A stretch of DNA of 64,000 nt from Halomonas campaniensis (GTDB lineage: Bacteria > Pseudomonadota > Gammaproteobacteria > Pseudomonadales > Halomonadaceae): NCBI RefSeq assembly GCF_002211105.1, contig NZ_JPUA01000026.1:188452-252451 (forward strand), read 5' to 3'. A program made the translations under genes and the position numbers. This document shows, piece by piece, positions 53,687 to 63,251 of the stretch; position 1 is the stretch's first letter; the number at the start of each line of letters is the position of its first letter. The notes beneath the pieces are model-generated. The model was not told the DNA's origin and did not search any database. It saw only the letters and a program-made list of their open reading frames with translations.

Positions 53687-54166
53687 ATGAGCAGCGATCG
53701 CTATCACCAACACTTCACTGTCTCCTGGGATCAACTGCACCGTGACGTGCGTACGCTTTGTCACCAGATGATCGAGCGTGACTTTAAAGGCATCGTAGCG
53801 ATTACCCGCGGCGGTTTAATTCCTGCCGCGTTGATTGCCCGGGAGCTTAATATCCGGCTGATCGATACCGTATGCATTAAAAGCTACGACCACATGGATC
53901 AAGGCGGCCTGGATATCATGAAGGGCGTCGATCATGATGGTGAAGGCTGGTTGTTGGTCGATGACTTGGTGGATACCGGCAAAACGGCGCGGGCAGTTCG
54001 CAAAATGCTGCCGAAAGCGCACTTTGTGACTATCTATGCCAAGCCGGATGGTCGCCCGCTGGTGGATCAATACCTAACCGAAGTGGCTCAGCAGTGCTGG
54101 ATCCAGTTCCCATGGGATATGGGCGTTGCCTATGTTGAGCCGCTTGTCGATCAGATGAAGAGGTAG
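53687..54166 (+). CDS. gpt: Xanthine-guanine phosphoribosyltransferase
   Basis: 159 aa, the same size as E. coli Gpt. [20 protein letters not shown] (about 35-54), PRPP loop [18 protein letters not shown] (about 87-104) and a C-terminal [16 protein letters not shown]. It converts xanthine and guanine to nucleotides. Between apt and ung in one rightward block. Confidence 0.94.
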   Translation: MSSDRYHQHFTVSWDQLHRDVRTLCHQMIERDFKGIVAITRGGLIPAALIARELNIRLIDTVCIKSYDHMDQGGLDIMKGVDHDGEGWLLVDDLVDTGKTARAVRKMLPKAHFVTIYAKPDGRPLVDQYLTEVAQQCWIQFPWDMGVAYVEPLVDQMKR

Positions 54167-54168
54167 TG

Positions 54169-54852
54169 ATGGCTAATCCGCTTCCCGACGACTGGAATCA
54201 GTGGCTGGGTAATGAATTTCAGGCTGACTACATGCTGGCGCTAAAAGCGTTCTTGGCTGATCAAAAAGCAGCCAAAAAAATCATTTATCCCCACTCCTCA
54301 CACTGGTTTCGCGCCTTTGAGCTGACCCCGTTGAGCGAAGTGAAGGTGGTTATTTTAGGCCAGGATCCCTACCACGGCCCCAATCAGGCTCATGGCTTAT
54401 GTTTTTCCGTGCAACCCGGCGTCCCGGTGCCGCCGTCGCTGGTCAATATCTATAAAGAGCTGGCCAGCGATGTCGGTTTTAGCCCCGTGCGCCATGGCCA
54501 TCTGGAAGCATGGGCGAGGCAGGGCGTACTGCTGTTAAACACCTCGCTGACCGTGGAGCAGGGCAATGCGGCCTCGCATCGCGGTAGAGGGTGGGAGCCC
54601 TTCACTGATCGCGCGATTGAAACCGTCAGCCAGCACGCACCACCGTGTGTGTTTCTGTTATGGGGCAGTCATGCGCGCCAGAAGAAGGCGCTGATCGACC
54701 AGGGGCGCCACCTAATACTGGAAGCCCCGCACCCTTCACCGCTTTCTGCACACCGGGGGTTTTTCGGCACTCGGCATTTTTCCCAAGCCAATCAATTTCT
54801 GCAGGCGCAAGGGCGAGCCCCTATCGAGTGGCAATTACCGGAAACCCCTTAA
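54169..54852 (+). CDS. ung: Uracil-DNA glycosylase
   Basis: 227 aa family-1 enzyme. Catalytic water motif [20 protein letters not shown] (about 59-78), [20 protein letters not shown], and the leucine loop [20 protein letters not shown] (about 184-203). It removes uracil from DNA. GAAGAGG precedes the ATG at 54169; a GTG at 54166 overlaps the gpt stop. Confidence 0.96.
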   Translation: MANPLPDDWNQWLGNEFQADYMLALKAFLADQKAAKKIIYPHSSHWFRAFELTPLSEVKVVILGQDPYHGPNQAHGLCFSVQPGVPVPPSLVNIYKELASDVGFSPVRHGHLEAWARQGVLLLNTSLTVEQGNAASHRGRGWEPFTDRAIETVSQHAPPCVFLLWGSHARQKKALIDQGRHLILEAPHPSPLSAHRGFFGTRHFSQANQFLQAQGRAPIEWQLPETP

Positions 54853-54947
54853 CCTCTTAAGTGGTTGCGGGTAGAATACGCGCAATTTTGTGCCTAGCTG
54901 ATGCAACCTTGGTTGCCATTCTGAATCCCCTGCAGTGAGGAAGTCCC

Positions 54948-55577
54948 ATGAGTGTTTACGCCATTAACCATCCGCTTGTACAACATAAGCTGGGTCTGAT
55001 GCGCGAAGTTGACCTGAGCACTAAGAGCTTTCGTGAACTGGCAGGTGAAGTTGCCAAGCTGTTGACCTATGAAGCAACCAAAGGTCTGGAGCTGGAAGAT
55101 CATGAAATCCAGGGATGGAATGGCGAGCCGATTGCCACGCGTCGGTTAAAGGGTAAAAAAGTCACCGTCGTACCGATTTTGCGTGCAGGGCTCGGCATGC
55201 TGGAAGGCGTCACAGATCTAATCCCCAGCGCGCGGGTAAGCGTTGTAGGTCTTTATCGGGATGAAGAGACTCTTCAACCGGTGCCTTATTTCGCCAAGTT
55301 TGCCAACGATATCGAAGAACGCATGGCCATCGTTATCGACCCCATGCTGGCTACTGGCGGCTCAATGGTGGCCACGCTGGACATGCTGCGCGAGCGGGGC
55401 TGCGAGCATATGAAGGTGATTGTACTCGTTGCGGCCCCTGAAGGTATCAAGCGGGTGCAGGACGCTTACCCTGATATCGAAATTTACACCGCCTCAATCG
55501 ATGACCGTCTCGATGAAAATGGCTACATCGTCCCCGGGTTGGGTGACGCTGGCGACAAGATTTTCGGAACGCGCTAA
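54948..55577 (+). CDS. upp: Uracil phosphoribosyltransferase
   Basis: 209 aa. [20 protein letters not shown] (about 6-25), [18 protein letters not shown] loop [19 protein letters not shown] and the uracil site [20 protein letters not shown] (about 183-202). It converts uracil and PRPP to UMP. GAGGAAG lies 5 bp before the ATG. Terminator follows, then a uracil permease. Confidence 0.96.
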   Translation: MSVYAINHPLVQHKLGLMREVDLSTKSFRELAGEVAKLLTYEATKGLELEDHEIQGWNGEPIATRRLKGKKVTVVPILRAGLGMLEGVTDLIPSARVSVVGLYRDEETLQPVPYFAKFANDIEERMAIVIDPMLATGGSMVATLDMLRERGCEHMKVIVLVAAPEGIKRVQDAYPDIEIYTASIDDRLDENGYIVPGLGDAGDKIFGTR

Positions 55578-55593
55578 GCATCGTTACTGACAT

Positions 55594-55627
55594 TGCCCCT
55601 TACGCCTAGCGTCAGGGGCATTTTTTT
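55594..55627 (+). terminator. Terminator after upp
   Basis: TGCCCCT-T-ACGC-CTA-GCGT-C-AGGGGCA then TTTTTTT: nested stem with a long T-run. Confidence 0.92.
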
Positions 55628-55663
55628 GTATACCTGCCATCCAATAATTCTAGGAATTCACTT

Positions 55664-56896
55664 ATGCGTGAAGCTGCCAGTCAGGCTGAGTCGTGGCCAA
55701 AAGTCATCTTAACCGGCGCACAAATGCTGTTTGTGGCCTTTGGCGCCTTGGTATTAGTGCCGCTTTTGACAGGACTCGACCCCAGCGTTGCACTGTTCAC
55801 GGCGGGGGTGGGAACCTTGGTCTTCCATGCAGTGACCAAACAGAGCGTACCGGTATTTTTAGCCTCATCGTTTGCCTTTATTGCGCCTATTCAAGGCTCT
55901 GTGGCGAGCTTTGGCGTGCCTGCCACCATGGGTGGGCTGATGGCGGCTGGGCTGGTCTATGTGGCGATTTCCCAGGCTGTGCGCTTGAAAGGCACTGCCT
56001 GGTTGCACCGTTTACTGCCCGCTGTAGTGGTGGGGCCGGTGATTATGGTGATTGGCCTGGCGCTGGCGCCGGTAGCGGTTAGCATGGCGACCGGTGAAAC
56101 TAGCGACAACATCGGCTATGGTGCGGCGATTTTCCTCTCCATGACCAGCCTATTGGTGACATTAGTACTGGCTGTTTTTGGCCGTGGGCTACTGCGGCTG
56201 GTGCCCATTATGGGCGGCATTGTCACCGGCTATGTGTTGGCGCTATTGATGGGCGTCGTCGACTTTACACCGGTGAGGGAGGCTGCGTGGCTGTCGATAC
56301 CCAGCTTTACCGCCCCGAGTTTTCACTGGGCGGCCATTCTGTTTATGATTCCGGTCGCGATTGCCCCGGCGGTGGAGCACATTGGTGATATGGTGGCGAT
56401 TGGCTCGGTGACCCGCAAAAATTATCTTGAGAAACCTGGCTTACATCGCACTCTATTAGGTGACGGACTGGCGACTAGCGTGGCAGCACTCTTCGGCGGG
56501 CCGCCAAATACGACTTACTCGGAAGTCACCGGAGCGGTTACGCTCACGCGGGCATTTAATCCCAAGTACATGGTCGTTGCGGCGATGATTGCTATTGTGC
56601 TGGCATTTGTGTCCAAGCTTGGCGCGCTGTTACAGACTATTCCCGGCCCGGTAATGGGCGGTATCATGACGCTTCTGTTTGGCTCTATCGCAGTGGTCGG
56701 TATGAACACCCTGGTACGCGCCGGTCAGTCGTTGACTGCAGCGCGGAATCTGGTCGTGGTATCGCTAATACTGGTGTTTGGTATTGGCGGCATGCAGTTT
56801 GGCGGTGGCCAGTTTACGCTGCAAGGCGTTAGTCTGGCCGCCTTGGTGGGTATTACGTTGAACTGGCTATTACCCCGCGAGCAAGAGGGCGAGTAA
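55664..56896 (+). CDS. uraA: Uracil-xanthine permease (UraA-like, NCS2)
   Basis: 410 aa. VILTGAQMLFVAFGALVLVP (about 15-34), VPVFLASSFAFIAPIQG, the signature IPVAIAPAVEHIGDMVAIGS (about 231-250), and GGPPNTTYSEVTGAV (about 279-293). The Glu of AVEHIGD and of YSEVTGA are the conserved proton/substrate residues. Located after upp, the usual UMP salvage pair, which argues for uracil. Confidence 0.92.
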   Translation: MREAASQAESWPKVILTGAQMLFVAFGALVLVPLLTGLDPSVALFTAGVGTLVFHAVTKQSVPVFLASSFAFIAPIQGSVASFGVPATMGGLMAAGLVYVAISQAVRLKGTAWLHRLLPAVVVGPVIMVIGLALAPVAVSMATGETSDNIGYGAAIFLSMTSLLVTLVLAVFGRGLLRLVPIMGGIVTGYVLALLMGVVDFTPVREAAWLSIPSFTAPSFHWAAILFMIPVAIAPAVEHIGDMVAIGSVTRKNYLEKPGLHRTLLGDGLATSVAALFGGPPNTTYSEVTGAVTLTRAFNPKYMVVAAMIAIVLAFVSKLGALLQTIPGPVMGGIMTLLFGSIAVVGMNTLVRAGQSLTAARNLVVVSLILVFGIGGMQFGGGQFTLQGVSLAALVGITLNWLLPREQEGE

Positions 56897-56968
56897 GCTA
56901 AGTGCGGGCATTGTAAGCGTCGCGTTGCTTGTAAAGTGCGTTTAGTGATTATCGGGAGTCTCGGCAGT

Positions 56969-57547
56969 ATGGAAAACGAACTAACCGCACCCTTTCCTAT
57001 CCTAGGGGTTGCTGCCTGGAGCGGCACTGGAAAAACGACCCTGTTAGAGAAGCTGCTGCCACGCTTGGGTGAGTATGGCTTGAAAGTCGCCGTGATCAAA
57101 CATGCTCACCACTCATTTGATGTCGACCAGCCCGGCAAAGATAGTTATAAACTGCGCAGCGCAGGTGCGGCACCGGTACTAGTGGCTTCTCGTCAGCGCT
57201 TTGCGCTGATGCAAGAAACCCCCGGCCAGGACGAGCCAGATTTAGCTGAGCTAATTGCCATGATGGTGCCGCACCACCCCGGCTTGTTGATTGTCGAAGG
57301 ATTCAAAGCTTGGCCAATCCCTAAGCTGGTTTTATACCGCGATGGGATTGGTGATCCTGCTATTTTATCCGACCGATGGGTTGAGGCGGCCGCACTCAGC
57401 GCGCCACCGCCTATCGACTTGGCGGCTTCGGTAGTTCAGTTAGATCTAGACGATAGTGAAGCAATAGCGCGCTGGATAGTCAGTTGGGTAAGCGCGAAAA
57501 ACGACGCTATATTTTCAAGTGCTTGGGCTTCAAAAAAGGAACGGTGA
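56969..57547 (+). CDS. mobB: Molybdopterin-guanine dinucleotide biosynthesis protein MobB
   Basis: 192 aa P-loop GTPase. Walker [21 protein letters not shown] (about 14-33), [20 protein letters not shown] (about 40-59), [12 protein letters not shown] and [18 protein letters not shown] (about 110-127). It assists MobA in attaching GMP to molybdopterin. The start ATG 56969 has GGGAG upstream. First gene of the mob-moa block; it lies 5 bp before moaCD. Confidence 0.93.
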   Translation: MENELTAPFPILGVAAWSGTGKTTLLEKLLPRLGEYGLKVAVIKHAHHSFDVDQPGKDSYKLRSAGAAPVLVASRQRFALMQETPGQDEPDLAELIAMMVPHHPGLLIVEGFKAWPIPKLVLYRDGIGDPAILSDRWVEAAALSAPPPIDLAASVVQLDLDDSEAIARWIVSWVSAKNDAIFSSAWASKKER

Positions 57548-57551
57548 CAAT

Positions 57552-58349
57552 ATGCATCTTACCCACCTCAATACCCGTGGCGAAGCCAATATGGTGGATG
57601 TCGGCGATAAGCAGGAAACCCGCCGCGAAGCAGTCGCCTCGGGGCGCATTGTGATGCAGCCGGAAACGCTGAAATTACTTAGCGAAGGTGAATTGCCCAA
57701 GGGCGATGTGCTGGCCACCGCGCGTATCGCCGGTATCCAGGCGGCCAAACGCACCCATGAGCTGATTCCTCTCTGTCATTCATTGGCGCTCTCCAAGGTC
57801 TCGGTTGAGTTCGATATTGATTTGGCCGAGTCCTGCGTTCACGTGACCTCGCTGTGCCGTTTGAATGGCCGCACCGGGGTTGAAATGGAAGCCCTGACCG
57901 CCGTCTCGGTCGCCTGTTTGACGCTGTACGATATGTGCAAAGCGGTCGATAAAGGTATGCGTATTGAGGCCATTCAGCTCGACAGTAAGCAGGGTGGCCA
58001 GCGGGGTGACTACCAGCGCATGAGCGCCCAAGCACCAATAGTGACAGGCGATGGCGTAGCCGGGGAAGTCAGCTTGGGCGAACGCTGCCCTTCACCCTGC
58101 GTGCGGGTCAAGTTTTTAGCCGAACTGCGCGAGCGGGTAGGCGAAAGCGAGGCGGTTGTGAGCCTTGATCAGCTGGCTAGCCGTGACATTAGCGGATTAA
58201 AAGCCGCACTGGCGGAGCAGGATAGTCGCTTTAAACAGCTCACCGATCAGCGCACGCTTTGCGCGATTAACCAGGTGATGGCCAATGATGATGCGTTAGT
58301 GACCGATGATGACGAAGTGGCGTTTTTCCCGCCGGTGACTGGGGGGTAA
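57552..58349 (+). CDS. moaCD: MoaC-MoaD fusion protein
   Basis: 265 aa, two domains in one frame. Residues 1-157 are MoaC (cyclic pyranopterin monophosphate synthase): [20 protein letters not shown], the catalytic segment [17 protein letters not shown] (about 75-91) and [14 protein letters not shown] with Asp and Lys (about 128-141). Residues about 180-265 are MoaD, the ubiquitin-like sulfur carrier of molybdopterin synthase: [20 protein letters not shown] and the C-terminal [11 protein letters not shown] with the free Gly-Gly. No stop or frameshift is seen at the junction. moaE, the MoaD partner, starts 2 bp later. The linker (about 158-180) is short. Confidence 0.92.
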   Translation: MHLTHLNTRGEANMVDVGDKQETRREAVASGRIVMQPETLKLLSEGELPKGDVLATARIAGIQAAKRTHELIPLCHSLALSKVSVEFDIDLAESCVHVTSLCRLNGRTGVEMEALTAVSVACLTLYDMCKAVDKGMRIEAIQLDSKQGGQRGDYQRMSAQAPIVTGDGVAGEVSLGERCPSPCVRVKFLAELRERVGESEAVVSLDQLASRDISGLKAALAEQDSRFKQLTDQRTLCAINQVMANDDALVTDDDEVAFFPPVTGG

Positions 58350-58351
58350 GT

Positions 58352-58819
58352 GTGGATACTAAGCCAAATATTACAGTAGCAGTTCAAGCAGCCCCGTTCT
58401 CAATGGCTTACGGCTATGAGGATACCTTAGCGGGGCGCAGCGATATTGGCGCAGTGGTGAGTTTTACCGGACTCGTGCGTGATTTCAATGAAACGCCGGA
58501 CGTCACAGCGTTAACGCTGGAACACTACCCGGGCATGACCGAGCGCACGCTTAAGGAGATTGGTGAACAGGCATGGCAACGCTGGTCGCTCCAGGCGGTG
58601 CGGATTATTCATCGCGTTGGCTACCTGGAACCGGGCGATCCGATTGTGCGGGTGTTAGTGGCTAGTGCACATCGGCGTGAGGCGTTCAAAGCCTGCGATT
58701 TTATTATGGATTTTCTTAAAACCCAGGCGCCTTTCTGGAAGAAAGAGCACTCTACCCAGGGCGAATATTGGGTTAAAGAGCGCCACTCTGATCAACAAGA
58801 TGCGGAGCGCTGGCGTTGA
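58352..58819 (+). CDS. moaE: Molybdopterin synthase catalytic subunit
   Basis: 155 aa. GAVVSFTGLVRDF (about 32-44), HRVGYLEPGDPIVRVLVASA followed by HRREAF, and the active-site lysines in LKTQAPFWKKEHSTQGEYWV (about 125-144). With MoaD it converts cPMP to molybdopterin. Start is GTG at 58352, 2 bp after the moaCD stop, so translation is coupled. Confidence 0.94.
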   Translation: MDTKPNITVAVQAAPFSMAYGYEDTLAGRSDIGAVVSFTGLVRDFNETPDVTALTLEHYPGMTERTLKEIGEQAWQRWSLQAVRIIHRVGYLEPGDPIVRVLVASAHRREAFKACDFIMDFLKTQAPFWKKEHSTQGEYWVKERHSDQQDAERWR

Positions 58820-58890
58820 TGCTGCTCTGTGAAATAACGGCTTATTCCACCGCGGAAACCTGCCCTTGACCCACGGAGTGAGCAACCCTC

Positions 58891-60588
58891 CTAACGATTG
58901 GCGGCGTTGTCCAGAATGATAGGATCTGGCATTTCGGCGGCCATAATCTGTAGATGCACATCGGGCAGGTGCTGCATATGCTCCGTGAGCCAGTGAACCA
59001 AGCGGGGCTGCAATGCCTGTCGCAAGTCGGCGAGCGTCTCCGCGGTTATCTCCTCGAGCTGATCATCCAGCCAATCGCTGAAGCTATCTTCATCCAGTGG
59101 GCTGGCGTCTGCGGCATCCAGCATCAAACGACCAATGCGCGCCCACCCAGTGTCAGTAGCCGTCACCGGCAGTGCCAGGTATAAGCTGCCGCGACGGGCT
59201 TTCTTATTGGCATCGTTCACCTCCAAACCAGGGTGAGGCACTACGCTGTTTTGACTGACAATGCAGGGGGGCTGCGGGTAGCGCGCTTCGCAGTTCAATC
59301 CGTGGCTATCGAAACTGATGAGATCGCCGTTTATCGGCGTTAGCGTTGCGCTAATACCCAAACGCTTGGCAATGGCCTGATGTGCCTGCTGATGACGTGC
59401 TTCGCCATGCACCGGCATAAGATGTTTGGGTCTGACCCACTGATAGAGTTTTATCAGTTCATCCTCGGCAGGATGCCCTGTGGCGTGCAATTCAGGGTGG
59501 TTGACCTCGTCATAGAGGTTGACGCCCAACTGCGCCAAACGCTTTTTAAGCTGCTCGATGGGGCGTTCATTACCAGGAATGGCTTTAGCCGAAAATATCA
59601 CGTTGTCGCCTGACTGCAGGTCAACATAGGGGTGGCGGCCCTGGGCTAGGCGTTGTAGCGCAGCGCGGGGCTCCCCCTGGCTCCCTGTAGCGATAATCAC
59701 CACTTCATCCGGGGGGAGATACCCCAGGTCTTGATTGGGTACCAGTGGCGGCAAATCATCCATATAGCCGAGCCCCCGGGCAACGCTGACCATGCGCTCC
59801 ATTGAGCGACCCATTAAGCTGATGCGGCGGCCACATTGATGGGCTGCGCGTCCTATCGCTAAGACACGGGCAAGATTGCTGGCAAAGCAGGAGACCACCA
59901 CGCGGCCCTGGCAGTGACTCAGTGTTTTTGCCAGCGCCCGAGCCACATCCCCCTCGCTGCCAGAGTGGCCGGGCATGGGGGCGTTAGTGGAGTCGCCCAC
60001 TACCAGGTCAATCGGCGCAAGCGCCTTGAAGTGGGCCGCATTGATTGGCGTGCCGATGATAGGCTCTGGGTCGAGCTTCCAGTCGCCGGTATGTAAAACG
60101 CGATAGCCGCCGGCCATCATTACCAGCGCACAGCTTTCGGGAATCGAGTGGGTTAAAAGCAAGTAGCGCAGCGTGAAGGGCCCACTTTCTAGCGCCTCGC
60201 CAGGTTCAATGACGTGAATAGCCGCGCTGCTAAGCTGGTGTTCCGCAAACTTCAGGCGCAACAGCCCTGCCGCCAGTGGGGTGGCATAAATAGGGCAATT
60301 CCACATTGGCCAGAGCCAGGCTACCGCCCCAATATGGTCTTCATGGCCATGGGTGATAAATAGGGCTTTGGGTACGATTCCCAGTGCTTTCGGTGTGTCG
60401 AGATTGGGCACTTGTAGCGGCGAGTTGGGAAGATCCTGACGAATCATCATGCCGCAGTCCACGGCTATCCAGTGATCGTCATAACCGTATAGCGTTAGAT
60501 TCATTCCAATCTCACCACATCCCCCCAGCGGCAAAAGGCGCAGTGGTGGACGACGACGGGGACGAATTTGAACGCGTGATGAATGCAT
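58891..60588 (-). CDS. rnj: Ribonuclease J-like metallo-beta-lactamase/beta-CASP RNase
   Basis: 565 aa. Metal motif LFITHGHEDHIGAVAWLW (about 76-93), RLLPLGGCGEIGMNLTLYGY at the N-terminus, VVGDSTNAPMPGHSGSEGDV (about 193-212), the beta-CASP GSQGEPRAALQRLA (about 301-314), ATGHPAEDELIKLYQWVRPK and LMPVHGEARHQQAH. RNase J cleaves mRNA internally and from the 5' end. The family is typical of Firmicutes, Actinobacteria and alphaproteobacteria; gammaproteobacteria mainly use RNase E. The C-terminal domain (about 440-565) is shorter in basic residues than in Bacillus RNase J. Confidence 0.85.
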   Translation of the reverse strand: MHSSRVQIRPRRRPPLRLLPLGGCGEIGMNLTLYGYDDHWIAVDCGMMIRQDLPNSPLQVPNLDTPKALGIVPKALFITHGHEDHIGAVAWLWPMWNCPIYATPLAAGLLRLKFAEHQLSSAAIHVIEPGEALESGPFTLRYLLLTHSIPESCALVMMAGGYRVLHTGDWKLDPEPIIGTPINAAHFKALAPIDLVVGDSTNAPMPGHSGSEGDVARALAKTLSHCQGRVVVSCFASNLARVLAIGRAAHQCGRRISLMGRSMERMVSVARGLGYMDDLPPLVPNQDLGYLPPDEVVIIATGSQGEPRAALQRLAQGRHPYVDLQSGDNVIFSAKAIPGNERPIEQLKKRLAQLGVNLYDEVNHPELHATGHPAEDELIKLYQWVRPKHLMPVHGEARHQQAHQAIAKRLGISATLTPINGDLISFDSHGLNCEARYPQPPCIVSQNSVVPHPGLEVNDANKKARRGSLYLALPVTATDTGWARIGRLMLDAADASPLDEDSFSDWLDDQLEEITAETLADLRQALQPRLVHWLTEHMQHLPDVHLQIMAAEMPDPIILDNAANR

Positions 60589-60734
60589 CTGTTATGAAAA
60601 ACCTAAAAAGTAGTGACTTAACTATACGGGAAGGCAGGGGCGGCTAACAATCATCCTTGGCCTTCCGATACAATATGAGGCCTAAGCCGCTGGTTTGTCA
60701 TAATTACCTCAGAAATAGGTCAAGAGTAGCTCAC

Positions 60735-61589
60735 ATGTCTCATTATTATCGCTTAGTGGTTTCCTGTCCTGATCGAGTGGGCATTGTTGCACGTGTATCG
60801 AGTTTTATTGCCCAGCAGGGCGGCTCCATTACCGAAGCCAGCCAGCACTCCGATTTAGAAACCGGCTGCTTTTTTATGCGTTATGAAATTCTGGCGGATT
60901 CGGTGGGTATGTCGGTGGAAGCGCTACGCGATGCGTTTGCGCCAGTAGCCAGCGAATTCAATATGCAGTGGTCACTGGTGGATACCCAGCACCGCCGCCG
61001 TGTGGTGCTGATGGTGTCGCGAGAGTCACACTGCCTGGTCGATCTGCTTTACCGCTGGCAAGCGGGTGAGTTGGATTGCGATATTGTCGGCGTTATCTCC
61101 AATCATGACGATATGCGTTCTTTGACCGAGTGGTATGGCATTCCCTACCACCATGTCCCTGTCGACCCTGACAATAAGCAAGTGTCATTTGCCAAGGTGC
61201 AGGCCGAAATCGACAGTGCTCGCGCTGACTGCGTAGTGCTGGCACGCTATATGCAAATTCTGCCCCCCGAGCTGTGCGCGCGGTATGCGGGAAGAGTGAT
61301 CAATATTCACCACAGTTTTTTGCCCTCTTTTGCCGGCGCTAAACCCTATCACCAGGCTTACCAACGAGGCGTTAAACTGATTGGCGCTACCTGTCACTAT
61401 GTGACCGAGGAACTCGACGCAGGCCCTATCATCGAACAGGATATCCATCGCGTTAGCCACTGCCACACACCGACAGATTTGGTGCGCTTTGGTCGTGATG
61501 TCGAAAAAGCCGTGCTTGCCCGCGGTTTGCGTTGGCATTTAGAGGATCGTGTGCTGGTGCACGGCAATAAGACAGTAGTATTTAGCTAG
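60735..61589 (+). CDS. purU: Formyltetrahydrofolate deformylase
   Basis: 284 aa. N-terminal ACT domain (about 1-80, YYRLVVSCPDRVGIVARVSS) and formyltransferase-like hydrolase domain: ARYMQILPPELCARYAGRVI (about 168-187), NIHHSFLPSFAGAKPYHQAY and TEELDAGPIIEQD. It releases formate from 10-formyl-THF and balances one-carbon and purine pools. The ATG at 60735 gives the family start; the frame opens from 60657. Confidence 0.94.
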   Translation: MSHYYRLVVSCPDRVGIVARVSSFIAQQGGSITEASQHSDLETGCFFMRYEILADSVGMSVEALRDAFAPVASEFNMQWSLVDTQHRRRVVLMVSRESHCLVDLLYRWQAGELDCDIVGVISNHDDMRSLTEWYGIPYHHVPVDPDNKQVSFAKVQAEIDSARADCVVLARYMQILPPELCARYAGRVINIHHSFLPSFAGAKPYHQAYQRGVKLIGATCHYVTEELDAGPIIEQDIHRVSHCHTPTDLVRFGRDVEKAVLARGLRWHLEDRVLVHGNKTVVFS

Positions 61590-61623
61590 AGGCTTCCAAA
61601 CGCCATCGACCTGAGAGGCCGCC

Positions 61624-62295
61624 ATGTCATTCGCGCAAAGTGTTTTAGCGCCGTGGGCGCTGCTGCTCACCTGGCTACTCTCGTTAGCAGTTATCGCATG
61701 GGCGCTTTGGGGGCGGCCCTGGCAGGTGTTGATAGCGGATACCGCGCTTCAGCACCGCTGGCTGGGTGCTACCCTGGCGGTGATGTTGATGTGGCAGTTG
61801 CGTGCCCAGGCGGTTGATTGGCTAACGCTGCACCTTGTCTTTACGGTCTTGATGACACTCATTTTTAAAGCGCCATTAGCGCTGATTAGCAACGTGCTGA
61901 TCAATATCGCCATGGTGGTGATTGGCCGTAATGAGTGGTTACTACTGGGGGCAAACGTGCTGGTTACCGGGATCGTTCCGGCGGCCGTTATTGGCACGGT
62001 ATGGCGGCTGGTAGATCGCCGCCTGCCGGATAACCTGATGGTCTTTCTATTTGCCTGCGGCTTTTTTGGCGCGGCGCTGGCAACGCTGGGAGGAGGGCTG
62101 GCGACGGTGGTGCTGATTATCGTCGCGGGAACTGACCCTGAGGCGATCTATCTCGCCCAGGAGTACGCGCGTTTCTTGCCCCTGCTAATGCCTTCAGAGG
62201 CGTTTATTACCGGCATGCTGCTGAGCATCCTGCTGGTCTATCACCCGAATTGGGTGGCCACCTTCAATGACCACCGCTATATCGACATGCAGTAG
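61624..62295 (+). CDS. CbiM-like energy-coupling factor permease
   Basis: 223 aa, about six membrane segments. The segment HLVFTVLMTLIFKAPLALIS and the later GGLATVVLIIVAGTDPEAIY lie in a PF01891-type (CbiM) fold, here in the divergent branch without the N-terminal His-rich metal loop. CbiM proteins bind Co2+ or Ni2+ for ECF transporters; no ECF ATPase or CbiQ-like gene is adjacent. Assignment is by overall pattern, so the substrate stays open. 34 bp after purU. Confidence 0.65.
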   Translation: MSFAQSVLAPWALLLTWLLSLAVIAWALWGRPWQVLIADTALQHRWLGATLAVMLMWQLRAQAVDWLTLHLVFTVLMTLIFKAPLALISNVLINIAMVVIGRNEWLLLGANVLVTGIVPAAVIGTVWRLVDRRLPDNLMVFLFACGFFGAALATLGGGLATVVLIIVAGTDPEAIYLAQEYARFLPLLMPSEAFITGMLLSILLVYHPNWVATFNDHRYIDMQ

Positions 62296-62303
62296 CTTGG
62301 TGA

Positions 62304-62984
62304 CTAGCCGAGGGCTTGGCCGTTGCCGCCACGAATCACCCCAACACCGACGCCTTCGATATCGAGGGGCTGGGAGCGCAGGTCGATTTCAATGGGCGCA
62401 AAGTCAGGGTTCTCTGCAAACAGCGTTACTTGGTGGCCCTGGCGTTTAAAGCGCTTAACCGTTACTTCATCCTCCAGTCGGGCAACCACAATCTGGCCAT
62501 CGCGAACCCTGTCGGTGCGATGAACCGCCAATAAATCACCTTCCAAAATACCAATATCCTTCATTGAAAGACCGCGTACACGCAGCAGGTAGTCGGCTTT
62601 GGGGGTAAAGTATTCGGCTGGCAGTGGGCAGTAACGATCAATATGCTCCGCGGCTAAAATCGGACTGCCAGCGGCCACCTCCCCGATGACGGGCAGGCCA
62701 GCAGGCGCTGCCTCAATGTTGGCAGCAGGTAACGTAGTGACTGCGCTATCCAGAAGGTCCTGAGGTTCCTGGTTGGGCAGCCGTATGCCGCGTGATGTGT
62801 TGCGGATAATGCGAATAACCCCTTTTCGCTCCAGCGCGCGTAGGTGTTCTTCAGCCGCGTTGGGGGAGCGGAAGCCAAGTGCCTTGGCAATCTCGGCACG
62901 GGTAGGAGGGTAGCCAAATTCGCCCATCGTCTTAACGATAAAATCAAATACGTGCTGTTGGCGAGCGGTTAGCGGACGCGACAT
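62304..62984 (-). CDS. lexA: LexA repressor
   Basis: 226 aa. N-terminal w[23 protein letters not shown] followed by [20 protein letters not shown]. Ala-Gly cleavage site in [11 protein letters not shown] (about 105-115), catalytic Ser in [18 protein letters not shown] (about 139-156) and Lys in [12 protein letters not shown]. It represses SOS genes and self-cleaves with RecA. The ATG at 62984 has GGAG 6 bp upstream; the ATG at 62996 lies before that box and is less likely. The upstream region has one perfect LexA half-site (TATACAGTA at 63053-63061) but no full CTGT-N8-ACAG. Paired with psrA, as in Pseudomonas. Confidence 0.96.
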   Translation of the reverse strand: MSRPLTARQQHVFDFIVKTMGEFGYPPTRAEIAKALGFRSPNAAEEHLRALERKGVIRIIRNTSRGIRLPNQEPQDLLDSAVTTLPAANIEAAPAGLPVIGEVAAGSPILAAEHIDRYCPLPAEYFTPKADYLLRVRGLSMKDIGILEGDLLAVHRTDRVRDGQIVVARLEDEVTVKRFKRQGHQVTLFAENPDFAPIEIDLRSQPLDIEGVGVGVIRGGNGQALG

Positions 62985-63183
62985 ACCAGACTCCATAAAT
63001 AGTGAATAGACAGTAACAAGTTAAATGGCAACTTAATCAACAAGTGGTTAAGTATACAGTATGTCCCTCTGTCCAGTATATGCCTTGTGACTACCTAATA
63101 CCGAAGTCCATACAATTTTCCTAATCGTTTGAAACTAAGCTTTTGCTTATTTAACCCGTCATATTTTATCAATAAATCAAGCG

Positions 63184-63212
63184 TTGAGCCCGCCTACGTT
63201 ATGGCATAGTAT
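63184..63212 (+). promoter_or_regulatory. Promoter of the psrA-like gene
   Basis: TTGAGC (63184-63189), 17-bp spacer, TAGTAT (63207-63212), 40 bp before the start codon. Confidence 0.55.
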
Positions 63213-63224
63213 TTTGCTATGTTT

Positions 63225-63238
63225 TAAACACCTGTTTC
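63225..63238. promoter_or_regulatory. PsrA-box candidate overlapping the transcription start of psrA
   Basis: TAAAC-ACCT-GTTTC matches the PsrA operator (G/C)AAAC-N4-GTTT(G/C) in all but the first base. It lies just downstream of the -10 element, where binding would repress psrA itself. A second GTTT-G-AAAC sequence is at about 63127-63135. Confidence 0.5.
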
Positions 63239-63251
63239 CCTGGAGAGCGAC

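Noticed and set aside
62985-63070. Canonical LexA box upstream of lexA
   Set aside because: Only single half-sites (TATACAGTA, GACAGTA) occur; no CTGT-N8-ACAG was found, so it is mentioned but not called as an operator.
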